A stretch of DNA of 42,608 bases from an uncultured Pelagibacteraceae bacterium (GCA_902597895.1 CACJZM010000008.1:1-42608); one strand, 5' to 3'; positions 26,332 to 34,128 are shown, numbered from the stretch's first letter. Made by a program: numbers and translations. Notes: a model not told the origin generated them from the letters alone.

Positions 26332-26361
26332 TTGTCCAAATTTATAATTTATCTTGGACAA
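26332..26361. promoter_or_regulatory. Inverted repeat between divergent island genes
   Basis: TTGTCCAA (26332-26339) and TTGGACAA (26354-26361) are perfect 8-base inverted arms separated by 14 bases. They lie in the 121-base gap between the 69-aa gene (-) and the 79-aa gene (+), so this could be an operator for either or both. A further TTGGACAA stands at 27105-27112, upstream of the 121-aa island gene. Confidence 0.45.
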
Positions 26362-26393
26362 GAATTTATCCAATTAAACATTATATTAAGATC

Positions 26394-26633
26394 ATGATTA
26401 AAAATAAAATAAACAAATGGATCTTATTTTTATATTTTTTAACTGTAGGTAACTATGCACATGCAAGAGTTATAAATGTCAACTCTTGCCCAGTTCCTTT
26501 TGACTTCACAGTTGCAGACTTTTGTGTGTTAAGTACGATTGGAATGTGGATTGCGGTTCCATTAATAATCTTTGCAGTTTATGTTGGTTTCGCCTTGTTT
26601 ACAGGAATAATAAGAAGTATATTTTCAAGATAA
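26394..26633 (+). CDS. Small membrane protein, 79 aa
   Basis: ATG 26394 to TAA 26631-26633. The N-terminus looks like an export signal ending near YAHA (residue 24), followed by VNSCPVPFDFTVADFCVLS with two cysteines and a strong membrane helix (about 51-70, MWIAVPLIIFAVYVGFALF). A basic C-terminal tail follows. The stop is followed within 8 bases by the hairpin that overlaps repeat copy 3. No function is recognised; a small conserved membrane protein is all that can be said. Confidence 0.6.
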   Translation: MIKNKINKWILFLYFLTVGNYAHARVINVNSCPVPFDFTVADFCVLSTIGMWIAVPLIIFAVYVGFALFTGIIRSIFSR

Positions 26634-26640
26634 TTTAGTT

Positions 26641-26683
26641 AGGTGCCCTTAATAATGGGGCACCTGGCAACAGAACGCCCCTT
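26641..26683 (+). terminator. Island repeat copy 3 with two mutually exclusive hairpins
   Basis: AGGTGCCC (26641-26648) pairs with GGGCACCT (26658-26665) around a 9-base loop. The same GGGGC (26657-26661) can instead pair with GCCCC (26677-26681), as in copy 1. The two folds exclude each other. The element lies between the 79-aa gene (+) and the 121-aa gene (-), whose stops face it, so it probably terminates transcription from one or both sides. From 26655, 29 bases are identical to copy 1. Confidence 0.65.
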
Positions 26684-26684
26684 C

Positions 26685-27050
26685 TCAATTAATTTTATCG
26701 CATTTTCCTGAAACATAATCATCAATATCATAATTATCAAATGGATGATCAATTTGTGATGCCCCATATGTCAGGTCATTTTTATTTAATAGTATTGTAG
26801 CAACACCTAAACGATTGGGTATTGTCGCAATTAATAAAATAGCATTTTGATCTTCGTAATATATATCAAAAGATATTTTTTGATTTCCATTAATCTCTCT
26901 AAGTGAAAAATAATCTTTAGAAGTTCGTTCCCAAATATATGTTCCTACAGTATTAGTTGAAGTTTTATTATCTTTGCATACATACGACTCCGCAAATCCA
27001 GTATTGCACCATAACAAACCCAAAACGACGAAAAGAAATATTTTTTTCAT
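26685..27050 (-). CDS. Secreted protein of unknown function, 121 aa
   Basis: ATG 27050 begins a clear signal peptide (MKKIFLFVVLGLLWCNTGFA) with likely cleavage after GFA, followed by ESYVCKDNKTSTN. The frame is open 17 codons further upstream, but that extension would bury the signal peptide, so I reject it. The mature part has two cysteines (in YVCKD and SGKCDK) that could form a disulphide and reads as a small beta-rich periplasmic domain (WERTSKDYFSLREINGNQKI). The pattern recalls many uncharacterised small periplasmic proteins; no family is assigned. Confidence 0.7.
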   Translation of the reverse strand: MKKIFLFVVLGLLWCNTGFAESYVCKDNKTSTNTVGTYIWERTSKDYFSLREINGNQKISFDIYYEDQNAILLIATIPNRLGVATILLNKNDLTYGASQIDHPFDNYDIDDYVSGKCDKIN

Positions 27051-27081
27051 AAAGTAAGAATAATCTAACGCCTGCGGTTTT

Positions 27082-27148
27082 TCAACGAAGTCAAAAGGCA
27101 AACCTTGGACAAAAAAAGTAAATCTCTCAACGAAGTTTTCAACGAAGT
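27082..27148. repeat. Three copies of TCAACGAAGT
   Basis: The 10-base word TCAACGAAGT occurs at 27082-27091, 27127-27136 and 27139-27148, in the 136-base gap upstream of the 121-aa gene. The last two are separated by only two bases and all are on the same strand. They may be iterons for a regulator or remnants of local duplication. The rest of the gap shows no other feature. Confidence 0.55.
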
Positions 27149-27186
27149 AGTTTGATTAAGTGAGCAAATATACTATTTTCTAATCT

Positions 27187-27210
27187 AATGCCGGGCAACA
27201 GAACGCCCCT
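27187..27210 (+). repeat. Island repeat copy 4, abutting the peroxiredoxin stop
   Basis: GGCAACAGAACGCCCCT at 27194-27210 with altered upstream bases (ATGCCG where copies 1 and 3 have ATGGGGCACCT). GGGC (27193-27196) can pair with GCCC (27205-27208). The element ends 5 bases from the peroxiredoxin stop, mirroring copy 1 beside rnhA. Together copies 1 and 4 look like the two ends of one ancestral intergenic element that was split by insertions. Confidence 0.75.
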
Positions 27211-27215
27211 TCTAA

Positions 27216-27701
27216 TCAGATAATATCTAGAATTCCCTCTGCTGAGGAAATACCACAACTTTTAGTTTCTTCTTCTTCTTGGATATTTTGGACTTTTAAG
27301 TTTTCAATAATCATAGCGTAACGACTAGATCTAATTCCCATACCTTTTGAATTTCTGTCAATTTCTGCACCAATTAATTTAGTAAATGATAAATACGGAT
27401 CAGCTAACATTTTGATATTATTTCGAACATTGTTAGCTTCTCCCCAAGCATTCATTACGTGTGGGTCATTTACTGAAATACAAAATATTTTATCAATTCC
27501 TTTTGCTATGATTTTTTCAGCATTTTTTACATACCCTGGTAAATGAAATTTAGAGCATGTAGAAGTGTATGCTCCTGGTAATCCAAATAAGAGTACTTTG
27601 CTGTTTCCCAAGGTTTCTTTAATGTTTTGCTCCTTTGGCTCGCCGTCTTTTAAAATATAGATATTAGCCTCAGGTATAAGGTCATTTACTTTTAATTTCA
27701 T
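27216..27701 (-). CDS. Peroxiredoxin (Prx5-like, AhpC/TSA superfamily)
   Basis: Thiol peroxidase that reduces hydrogen peroxide and alkyl peroxides. The 161-aa product has the peroxidatic cysteine C49 in LPGAYTSTCSKFHLPGY, corresponding to the usual PGAFTPTCS, and the Prx5-typical SVNDPHVMNAWGE and the later GIRSSRYAMIIE. A C-terminal cysteine in KSCGIS may act as resolving residue. No glutaredoxin domain is fused. Its ATG overlaps the thrC stop (ATGA), so it follows thrC in one operon. Confidence 0.93.
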   Translation of the reverse strand: MKLKVNDLIPEANIYILKDGEPKEQNIKETLGNSKVLLFGLPGAYTSTCSKFHLPGYVKNAEKIIAKGIDKIFCISVNDPHVMNAWGEANNVRNNIKMLADPYLSFTKLIGAEIDRNSKGMGIRSSRYAMIIENLKVQNIQEEEETKSCGISSAEGILDII

Positions 27702-29068
27702 ATTTTGCTTTTAACAAAGTTTTTTACTACTTCAATATCGTTTTTTAGCACCTCGAAGTTTTCATCTTTGTTAAGGACATGCTCAAGTTCCTTTGGTAAA
27801 TTTTCATATTTTTTTATTGCATTTTCTGTCGCATCTGGAAATTTACATGGGTGTGCCGTTGATAAGACAACACAATCATTTAAAGATAACTTATTTGCAA
27901 CCCCTACTCCAACTGCTGTGTGGGGATCTAAAATCACATTATCTTTTTCGTAGTATTTTTTAATTATATCTAAAGTTTCATTTTCATTACAGCTTCCAGA
28001 AACAAAATCTTTTTGAATACTTTCTAAATTAATTTTATCAATTTGATAAACGTTCTCTTTAATTTTTTTCATAATTTCTGCAGTAATTTCTGAATTAGAA
28101 TTATTAATATAGTAAATTAACCTTTCAAAATTACTCGCTAGTTGAATATCCATACTTGGGGAAATTGTTTGTTCAACTTTCTTTGATATATACTCTCCTT
28201 TTGAAATTGCTCTATGCAAAATGTCGTTTTGATTTGTTGCAACAATTAATTTATCTATTGGTAAACCCATTTTCTTTGCAAGATAACCAGCAAAAACATC
28301 TCCAAAGTTTCCAGTAGGAACTGAAAAAGATATGGGTTTACTCGAATTAAGTTTAAAACAAGTATAAAAATAATAAACCGCCTGAGCAATTATTCTTGCC
28401 CAATTTATTGAGTTTACTCCAGTCATTTTTATACTTTTTGAAAATTCAAGATCTGAAAACATTGCTTTAACTAAATTTTGACAATCATCAAAATTTCCAT
28501 CAATAGCAATATTAAAAACATTCTTTTCATTGCCAGTTGTCATTAATTTTCTTTGAACTTTGGATATTTTATTATTTGGATGAAGAACAAAAATATTCAT
28601 ATTATTCTTTCCTTTAATTGCATCAATTGCAGCTGCTCCTGTATCACCAGATGTAGCTACTATTACATTTAAAAAATCATTATTTTTACTTAAATAATAA
28701 TCATATAAGTTTCCTATAAATTGCATTGCAATATCCTTAAATGCAAGGGTAGGACCATGATATAATTCAAGAAGTTTTATGTTTCCTAAATTACTAATTT
28801 TTACAACTTCTTTTTCCCTAAAAGTTGAATACGATTTTGTAATAATAGTTTTAAGATCTTTTTTGTTTATAAAATCTGAACAAAATAGGTTTAGAATTTC
28901 ACAAGCTAAATCGTTGTAGCTAAGGTTTCTTAATTTATCTAAATCTTCAGAGTTTAATGATTTAACGTTTTTTGGGACAAATAATCCACCATCGTCAGCT
29001 AAACTTTTAATAAAAACATCTTTAAAATTAAGCTCATTTTTATTATTTCTTGTACTTACATAGTTCAT
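27698..29068 (-). CDS. thrC: Threonine synthase
   Basis: PLP enzyme converting phosphohomoserine to threonine. The 456-aa product opens with YVSTRN, has the PLP-binding lysine K111 in the segment LELYHGPTLAFKDIAMQF, and shows VATSGDTGAAAI and FSVPTGNFGDVFAGYLAKKM. This is the longer bacterial class I type. Its kinase partner thrB is on the opposite strand beyond rnhA and the island. It lies 39 bases after ctaB and overlaps the peroxiredoxin gene. Confidence 0.97.
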   Translation of the reverse strand: MNYVSTRNNKNELNFKDVFIKSLADDGGLFVPKNVKSLNSEDLDKLRNLSYNDLACEILNLFCSDFINKKDLKTIITKSYSTFREKEVVKISNLGNIKLLELYHGPTLAFKDIAMQFIGNLYDYYLSKNNDFLNVIVATSGDTGAAAIDAIKGKNNMNIFVLHPNNKISKVQRKLMTTGNEKNVFNIAIDGNFDDCQNLVKAMFSDLEFSKSIKMTGVNSINWARIIAQAVYYFYTCFKLNSSKPISFSVPTGNFGDVFAGYLAKKMGLPIDKLIVATNQNDILHRAISKGEYISKKVEQTISPSMDIQLASNFERLIYYINNSNSEITAEIMKKIKENVYQIDKINLESIQKDFVSGSCNENETLDIIKKYYEKDNVILDPHTAVGVGVANKLSLNDCVVLSTAHPCKFPDATENAIKKYENLPKELEHVLNKDENFEVLKNDIEVVKNFVKSKI

Positions 29069-29107
29069 AGAATTTATAGATACTCTCTTATATCTAAACT
29101 GGCAATA

Positions 29108-30022
29108 TTAAATTAGGCTATCTATGAGAAATAACACAAAAACTATAAACAAATAAAAAATAGAGTAAGTAAAAATTTTCTTCGCTTTTTTTGGATCAAA
29201 TTTATTCTTTTTATAATTTAACAGTTCATAACAAATATAATTATAATAAAAAGTTAGAAGAATAGATGGTATTAGGTATGAAAGTCCTGCAAAATTAATA
29301 AGGTATGGCAATATAATTACAGGGATCATTGATAAAGAATATAAAAATATATATTTTTTTGTTTTTTCAATTCCATCTGATACCGGGAGCATTGGTATCT
29401 TAGCTTTTTTATAATCCCCTGCTTTATAAAGGCTTAACGCCCAAAAATGAGAAGGCGTCCAGAAAAATATTATTAAGAATAAACTTATAGGCTCTAAAGA
29501 AATTGAATTAGTTGCAATAGACCAGCCTATAATTGGTGGAAGAGCTCCTGCTGCTCCACCAATAACAATATTTTGGGGAGTTTTTCTCTTTAACCAAATT
29601 GTGTAGACCAATATATAAAATAAAATTGTAAAAAGTAATAAAGCAGCAGAAAGAAAATTTGTAAAATAATTTAAAAGAATAACAGAAACAACTGTAAGAG
29701 TTACTCCATAAATCAAAGCATAGTTTCTTGTTATTTTTCCTGTTGGTATCGGTCTCAAGCATGTTCTGGTCATCAATGCATCAATATCTGAGTCGTACCA
29801 CATATTTAAACAGCCAGCAGCTCCTGCTCCTATTGCCACCAAAACAATTCCTATAATCGCATTTGTTGTTTCAATAGTAGAGTTTGAAGTAATATAACCA
29901 ACAGCACATGTAAAAATTACAAGAGACATCACTCTTGGCTTAAGCAACAATATTAAAGATTTTAAAAAAGAATTAATATCAATGTTGGAGACTGATTTAT
30001 GTTTTATGGATTTTGTAGACAA
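29108..30022 (-). CDS. ctaB: Protoheme IX farnesyltransferase (haem O synthase)
   Basis: Attaches a farnesyl group to haem b, the first step to haem a for the neighbouring cytochrome oxidase. The 304-aa membrane protein has the UbiA-superfamily motif NMWYDSDIDALMTRTCLRPI (residue 88 onwards), a LLLKPRVMSLVIFT N-terminal helix, and FFWTPSHFWALSLYKAGDYK. The start appears to be TTG at 30022, since no in-frame ATG occurs before the conserved region; this is uncertain. It sits 3 bases after the 87-aa gene. Confidence 0.93.
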   Translation of the reverse strand: MSTKSIKHKSVSNIDINSFLKSLILLLKPRVMSLVIFTCAVGYITSNSTIETTNAIIGIVLVAIGAGAAGCLNMWYDSDIDALMTRTCLRPIPTGKITRNYALIYGVTLTVVSVILLNYFTNFLSAALLLFTILFYILVYTIWLKRKTPQNIVIGGAAGALPPIIGWSIATNSISLEPISLFLIIFFWTPSHFWALSLYKAGDYKKAKIPMLPVSDGIEKTKKYIFLYSLSMIPVIILPYLINFAGLSYLIPSILLTFYYNYICYELLNYKKNKFDPKKAKKIFTYSIFYLFIVFVLFLIDSLI

Positions 30023-30025
30023 TTT

Positions 30026-30289
30026 TTAATCAACGTTCATGCTTACAAATATAACCACTAAAACCAAACCAATGATTAAAATATGGTTTCCAAGATCAAA
30101 AACTCCTACTTTGCTATTTTTTTTATCTATAAGTTTTCGATGCAATGGTACATTATCATAAGGATTAATTTTGATTTTAGAACCTTCGTTCTGTTCATTA
30201 TCTACTTTAACAGAAAAACCAAACCAAGTAAGATAAATGAATAGAATAAAAAAAATCAGTAATCCTCCTAATATTGTATATCCGTCCAT
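30026..30289 (-). CDS. Small two-helix membrane protein in the oxidase operon, 87 aa
   Basis: It lies between oxidase subunit IV and ctaB with 3-base gaps on both sides, so it is part of the operon. Predicted topology is an N-terminal helix (about 5-26), a charged loop (about 27-64, with NPYDNVPLHRKLIDKKNSK) and a C-terminal helix (about 66-84). I do not recognise the family. Position suggests a small oxidase subunit or assembly factor, but that is inference. Confidence 0.75.
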   Translation of the reverse strand: MDGYTILGGLLIFFILFIYLTWFGFSVKVDNEQNEGSKIKINPYDNVPLHRKLIDKKNSKVGVFDLGNHILIIGLVLVVIFVSMNVD

Positions 30290-30292
30290 AAA

Positions 30293-30637
30293 CTATTGTC
30301 CTCCACCAACAAAAAAATAAAATAATCTTGAAAATAAAGTATATTGACCTTCAGCAGCCATTAAAACGATAAAGCAAGCTATTGCCGTCATTGGCCAAAG
30401 AAGTACATTTACAAGTGCATATCTTTCCCAGAATAGATGCATAAAGAATGCCATTATTAATCCTGCTTTTAAAAACATAAAAAATAAGATCAAGCTCCAT
30501 CTAAGCATTCCTTGAAATTGGTACCAATCAACCATGTATGAAAAGAAACTTAGTACAAATAACAATCCCCATATCCAAAGATAAATACCTATCTTATGTG
30601 TGCTACCCTGTTGTTCTTTTTTTTTTGTCTCTTCCAT
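30293..30637 (-). CDS. Cytochrome c oxidase subunit IV (prokaryotic, CyoD-like)
   Basis: A 114-aa protein with a charged N-terminus (EETKKKEQQGSTHKIGIYLW) and three hydrophobic helices. The middle one includes LKAGLIMAFFMHLFWERYAL, the conserved core of bacterial oxidase subunit IV. These subunits stabilise the core complex. It lies 8 bases after subunit III and 3 before the 87-aa gene. Confidence 0.87.
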   Translation of the reverse strand: MEETKKKEQQGSTHKIGIYLWIWGLLFVLSFFSYMVDWYQFQGMLRWSLILFFMFLKAGLIMAFFMHLFWERYALVNVLLWPMTAIACFIVLMAAEGQYTLFSRLFYFFVGGGQ

Positions 30638-30645
30638 AATTTAAA

Positions 30646-31359
30646 TTACCATAAATAAAAAAACGCGAAAATAAATACCCAAACTAAATCTACAAAGTGC
30701 CAGTATAATCCAAGTATTTCAATTTCTACATAGTCACCTCTCATTGTTGTAAACCAGCCTCTTTTTCCGCCATTTTCATAGTGCCCAGCAAAAACTTTGT
30801 AAGCGTATATAAATAAAAATATAACTCCAATTGATACATGGGTTCCATGAAAACCAGTTATCATAAAAAAGAATGAGCCAAATTGTGCAGCACCAAAAGG
30901 ATTTTCCCAAGGTCTAACACCTTCATGAATAAGTTTTGACCATTCATAAGCCTGCATACCTACGAATATTAATCCCCCAAGCGCAGTTGCTAAAACTAAC
31001 CAGCCGCACATCTTTTTATTTTTCTCATACCCGTACTTAACCGCTAGAGCCATTGTACCGCTACTTGTAATTAAAACGAAAGTCATTAGTGCGATCAATA
31101 ATAATGGTACTGGAACTCCAAATGCATCTAATGCAAAAACCTCACTCGGATTAGGCCATTCAACTGGAGTTGAAGCTCTGCCCTTCATATATGAAATTAA
31201 AAAACAACTAAATACAAAGGTATCACTTAATAAAAAGATCCACATCATTGCCTTGCCCCAATGCACACCTTTGAACATTGTTTGATCTGAACCAGTGTCA
31301 TGAGCCATACCCTTAAAACCGGGTTTATACTCATAATCAACTATTTTTTGCTCAGACAT
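30646..31359 (-). CDS. ctaE: Cytochrome c oxidase subunit III
   Basis: Seven-helix core subunit without metal that supports proton uptake and stability. The 237-aa product has MMWIFLLSDTFVFSCFLISY, FMITGFHGTHVSIGVIFLFI (the conserved HGxH helix) and the ending YWHFVDLVWVFIFAFFYLW, all diagnostic. It lies 18 bases downstream of subunit I. A second, more divergent subunit-III-like gene is found at 34376-35056. Confidence 0.95.
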   Translation of the reverse strand: MSEQKIVDYEYKPGFKGMAHDTGSDQTMFKGVHWGKAMMWIFLLSDTFVFSCFLISYMKGRASTPVEWPNPSEVFALDAFGVPVPLLLIALMTFVLITSSGTMALAVKYGYEKNKKMCGWLVLATALGGLIFVGMQAYEWSKLIHEGVRPWENPFGAAQFGSFFFMITGFHGTHVSIGVIFLFIYAYKVFAGHYENGGKRGWFTTMRGDYVEIEILGLYWHFVDLVWVFIFAFFYLW

Positions 31360-31377
31360 TACTTGCCTTTTTTATAT

Positions 31378-33216
31378 TTAAGTTTTTTCTACCTCTGTGT
31401 TTGTTACTTCACTCGGTGGAGTAGTTTGAGGCATGAAATCTTCTTTAGCTCCAGGTACACTATAGTCGTATGCCCATCTATGTACTACTGGTAGCCTTTC
31501 TCCAAAATTACCATGCTCAGGTGGAACTGTTGAGGTATGCCACTCTAAAGAGTTTGCCTTCCAAGGATTCTTACCTGCTGGTTTTCCAGTTTTTAAAGTT
31601 TTTATAATGTTATAAATTAAAATAAATTGTGCAGCGCCAACTATGAAAGCTGCCAAACTTATGAACTCGTTTAACCCCACTCCTGATGTCATGTAAGGGC
31701 TATCGTACATTTCAAAATATCTTCTAGGAACTCCAATAAAACCTAGGTAATGCATTGGGAAATAAATTGAATAAGCACCTAAGAAAGTTATCCAAAAATG
31801 CCATTTCCCTAAACCTTCATGAAGCATTCTACCTGCAACCAATGGAAACCAGTGATAAACAGCTCCCATTATTACCATCAATGGAGCAATACCCATTACC
31901 ATATGGAAGTGAGCCACTACAAAATAAGTATCAGATAGTGGCACATCTACTGAAACGTTTCCTAAAAATATTCCTGTTATACCCCCGTTTACAAATGTTA
32001 CAATAAAACCAAGGCACCATAACATTACAGTATTAATTCTAATATTTCCTCTCCATAAAGTTAAAATCCAATTATAAACCTTCATGGCGGTGGGGACTGC
32101 AATTATGAGTGTAGTTGATGCAAAGAAGAAGCCAAACCAAGGATTCATTCCACTTACATACATATGGTGTGCCCACACAAAGAAACTTAAAGCTCCAATT
32201 CCTACAATTGCCCATACCATCATTCTGTAGCCAAAAATATTTTTTCTAGCGTGCACAGATATTAAATCTGAAACTATCCCAAATGCTGGAAGAGCTACAA
32301 TATAAACTTCGGGGTGACCAAAAAACCAGAATAAGTGTTGGAAAAGAATTGGACTTCCTCCTCCATATTCTAAAACTTCACCTGCTTTTAAAATAGTTGG
32401 CATGAAGAAACTTGTTCCAAGAACTTTATCTAAAGTCATCATTATAGAGCTTACTAAAAGTGCTGGAAATGCTAGCATCGCAAGTACTGTCGCTGTGAAA
32501 ATACCCCAAACCGTTAAAGGCATTCTCATAAGCGTCATACCTCTAGTTCTCGCTTGAAGAACTGTGATCAAATAGTTCAGTCCTCCCATCGTGAAACCAA
32601 TGACAAATAAAGATAAAGATATTAACATCAGAAGTATTCCTGCACCTGATCCAGGTGTTCCATCTAAAATTGCCTGAGGAGGATACAAAGTCCAGCCCGA
32701 TCCTGTTGGTCCACCAGGTACAAAAAAGCTTGCCATTAAAACTGCAACAGCAACAAAAAACATCCAAAAACTTAACATGTTTACATATGGAAAAACCATA
32801 TCACGCGCTCCAACCATTAGTGGTATTAAATAGTTACCAAAGCCTCCAAGAAATAATGCTGTTAAAAAATAAACAACCATTATCATTCCGTGCATAGTCA
32901 CGAATTGATAATAATGTTCCGCAGTCATAAAACCAGCTAATTCAGGGAAACCTAATTGCAATCTCATCAACCAAGACAAAATTAATCCTACAATTCCAGT
33001 GAATACTGCTGTTAGAAAATACTGTACGCCAATTACTTTAGCATCTTGGCAAAAAACCCATTTAGTTAGAAAAGTATGTCCATGATATAAATCTTGCTCA
33101 GGTATTTCAGCGGGTCTTACATAGTCAACGTCTCCAACTGCAGCACCAGAATATTCATTCATAGTCTCAGAAGACTGAGTTTGATAACCTGATTTATTTT
33201 CTATTTCATCTGACAT
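31378..33216 (-). CDS. ctaD: Cytochrome c oxidase subunit I
   Basis: Catalytic haem a / haem a3-CuB subunit that reduces oxygen and pumps protons. The 612-aa product has 12 expected helices. Low-spin haem ligand H109 lies in FVTMHGMIM. The CuB/D-channel motif is GHPEVYIVALPAF (H301, E303, Y305), with H350-H351 (WAHHMYVSGMNP) and the later HFHMVMG haem ligands. An N-terminal extension of about 50 residues and a soluble C-terminal tail are present. A GAGG ribosome-binding site (33227-33224, minus strand) lies 7 bases before the start. Confidence 0.98.
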   Translation of the reverse strand: MSDEIENKSGYQTQSSETMNEYSGAAVGDVDYVRPAEIPEQDLYHGHTFLTKWVFCQDAKVIGVQYFLTAVFTGIVGLILSWLMRLQLGFPELAGFMTAEHYYQFVTMHGMIMVVYFLTALFLGGFGNYLIPLMVGARDMVFPYVNMLSFWMFFVAVAVLMASFFVPGGPTGSGWTLYPPQAILDGTPGSGAGILLMLISLSLFVIGFTMGGLNYLITVLQARTRGMTLMRMPLTVWGIFTATVLAMLAFPALLVSSIMMTLDKVLGTSFFMPTILKAGEVLEYGGGSPILFQHLFWFFGHPEVYIVALPAFGIVSDLISVHARKNIFGYRMMVWAIVGIGALSFFVWAHHMYVSGMNPWFGFFFASTTLIIAVPTAMKVYNWILTLWRGNIRINTVMLWCLGFIVTFVNGGITGIFLGNVSVDVPLSDTYFVVAHFHMVMGIAPLMVIMGAVYHWFPLVAGRMLHEGLGKWHFWITFLGAYSIYFPMHYLGFIGVPRRYFEMYDSPYMTSGVGLNEFISLAAFIVGAAQFILIYNIIKTLKTGKPAGKNPWKANSLEWHTSTVPPEHGNFGERLPVVHRWAYDYSVPGAKEDFMPQTTPPSEVTNTEVEKT

Positions 33217-33239
33217 TTCTTTTCCTCTTTATATATATA

Positions 33240-34094
33240 TTAATTTAAATTTAAATTTATTTTTTTTGCGATCTTGTTTTCCTCAATTTTTAATTTGTTT
33301 TGTTTGGCTACTAATTCTGAAAAAGTTTCTTGCTCATTTAACCAAGAGTTGTAGTCTTGTTTACTTTGGACAATAACAGAGCCTCTCATAGCATAATGTC
33401 CCACTCCACAATACTCAGCACAAAGCACTTCATATTCTCCAACTTTATTCGGTTCAAACCAATAAAAAGTTACTACTCCTGGAACTGCATCCATTTTTGC
33501 TCTAAATTGTGGAACGTACCAGTTATGTAAAACATCAACTGATCTTAGCAAAATTTTTATTGGTCTATCAGTTTCCATATTCAAAACATCACTTTGAATA
33601 ATTACATCATCTTGACCAAATGGGTCGTTAGGATTTATACCAAATGGATTATCATCATTAATATTAATTACTTTAGTTGTACCTAATTTTCCATCTTCTC
33701 CTGGTAATCTGTATTGCCATCCCCACTGCCAAGCCATTACATCAACCTCTAATGCATTTTTTGGAACGTTAACATATTGATTCCAAATAATTAAACCTGG
33801 AGCTAATAAAGCTGCAACACCTAGAGTTGTTGCCCAAGTAAGTATTCTTTCTAATTTTTTATCTTCAGGCTTATATTCAACTGTTCTACCTTCTTTATAA
33901 GAAAACTTAAAAACACAATAAATCATGAATAAACATACAGCTACGAAAACACCACCACCTACCCAAAAAGTAAGTGTTATAGTATCATCCATTCCTTGCC
34001 AATTAGATGCAATATCAGTCCAATACCAAGGTGTAAAAATATGGAAAAGTATTGATCCAACTATGACTAATAAAAATATTATTCCTGCATGCAT
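33240..34094 (-). CDS. ctaC: Cytochrome c oxidase subunit II
   Basis: Carries the CuA centre that accepts electrons from cytochrome c. With ATG 34094 the product is 284 aa. It has two N-terminal helices, then the cupredoxin domain with the CuA ligands H190, C225, E227, C229, H233 and M236 (in CAEYCGVGHYAM). The aromatic electron-entry patch is MAWQWGWQYRLPG. There is no fused cytochrome c domain, so this is the aa3 rather than caa3 form. A TTG six codons earlier is rejected as the start. It is the first gene of the oxidase operon. Confidence 0.95.
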   Translation of the reverse strand: MHAGIIFLLVIVGSILFHIFTPWYWTDIASNWQGMDDTITLTFWVGGGVFVAVCLFMIYCVFKFSYKEGRTVEYKPEDKKLERILTWATTLGVAALLAPGLIIWNQYVNVPKNALEVDVMAWQWGWQYRLPGEDGKLGTTKVININDDNPFGINPNDPFGQDDVIIQSDVLNMETDRPIKILLRSVDVLHNWYVPQFRAKMDAVPGVVTFYWFEPNKVGEYEVLCAEYCGVGHYAMRGSVIVQSKQDYNSWLNEQETFSELVAKQNKLKIEENKIAKKINLNLN

Positions 34095-34128
34095 TAGGGT
34101 TATATAGATCAATAATGCTATAAATACC

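Larger units (their letters stand above)
25610..27215. other. Accessory island of small genes separated by four copies of a structured repeat
   Basis: Between the convergent rnhA and peroxiredoxin genes lie three segments bounded by four same-orientation copies of the core GGCAACAGAACGCCCCT (starting at 25621, 25866, 26666 and 27194). The segments hold small predicted membrane or secreted proteins (54, 55, 69, 79 and 121 aa). The outer copies touch the stop codons of the flanking housekeeping genes. No transposase, integrase or phage gene is visible. I infer stepwise insertion or duplication of gene cassettes at a terminator-like site; the mechanism is unknown. Confidence 0.6.

Noticed and set aside
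25610-27210. CRISPR array from the repeated 17-29-base element
   Set aside because: Spacing between copies is 245, 800 and 528 bases, the intervals hold genes, copies are imperfect and no cas gene is near.
25610-27210. Integron attC sites or a transposon
   Set aside because: No integrase or transposase gene and no recognisable attC core triplets or terminal inverted repeats; kept only as a structural analogy.
32543-32897. Open frames on both strands within ctaD
   Set aside because: They are shadows of a strongly conserved cytochrome oxidase subunit I gene.
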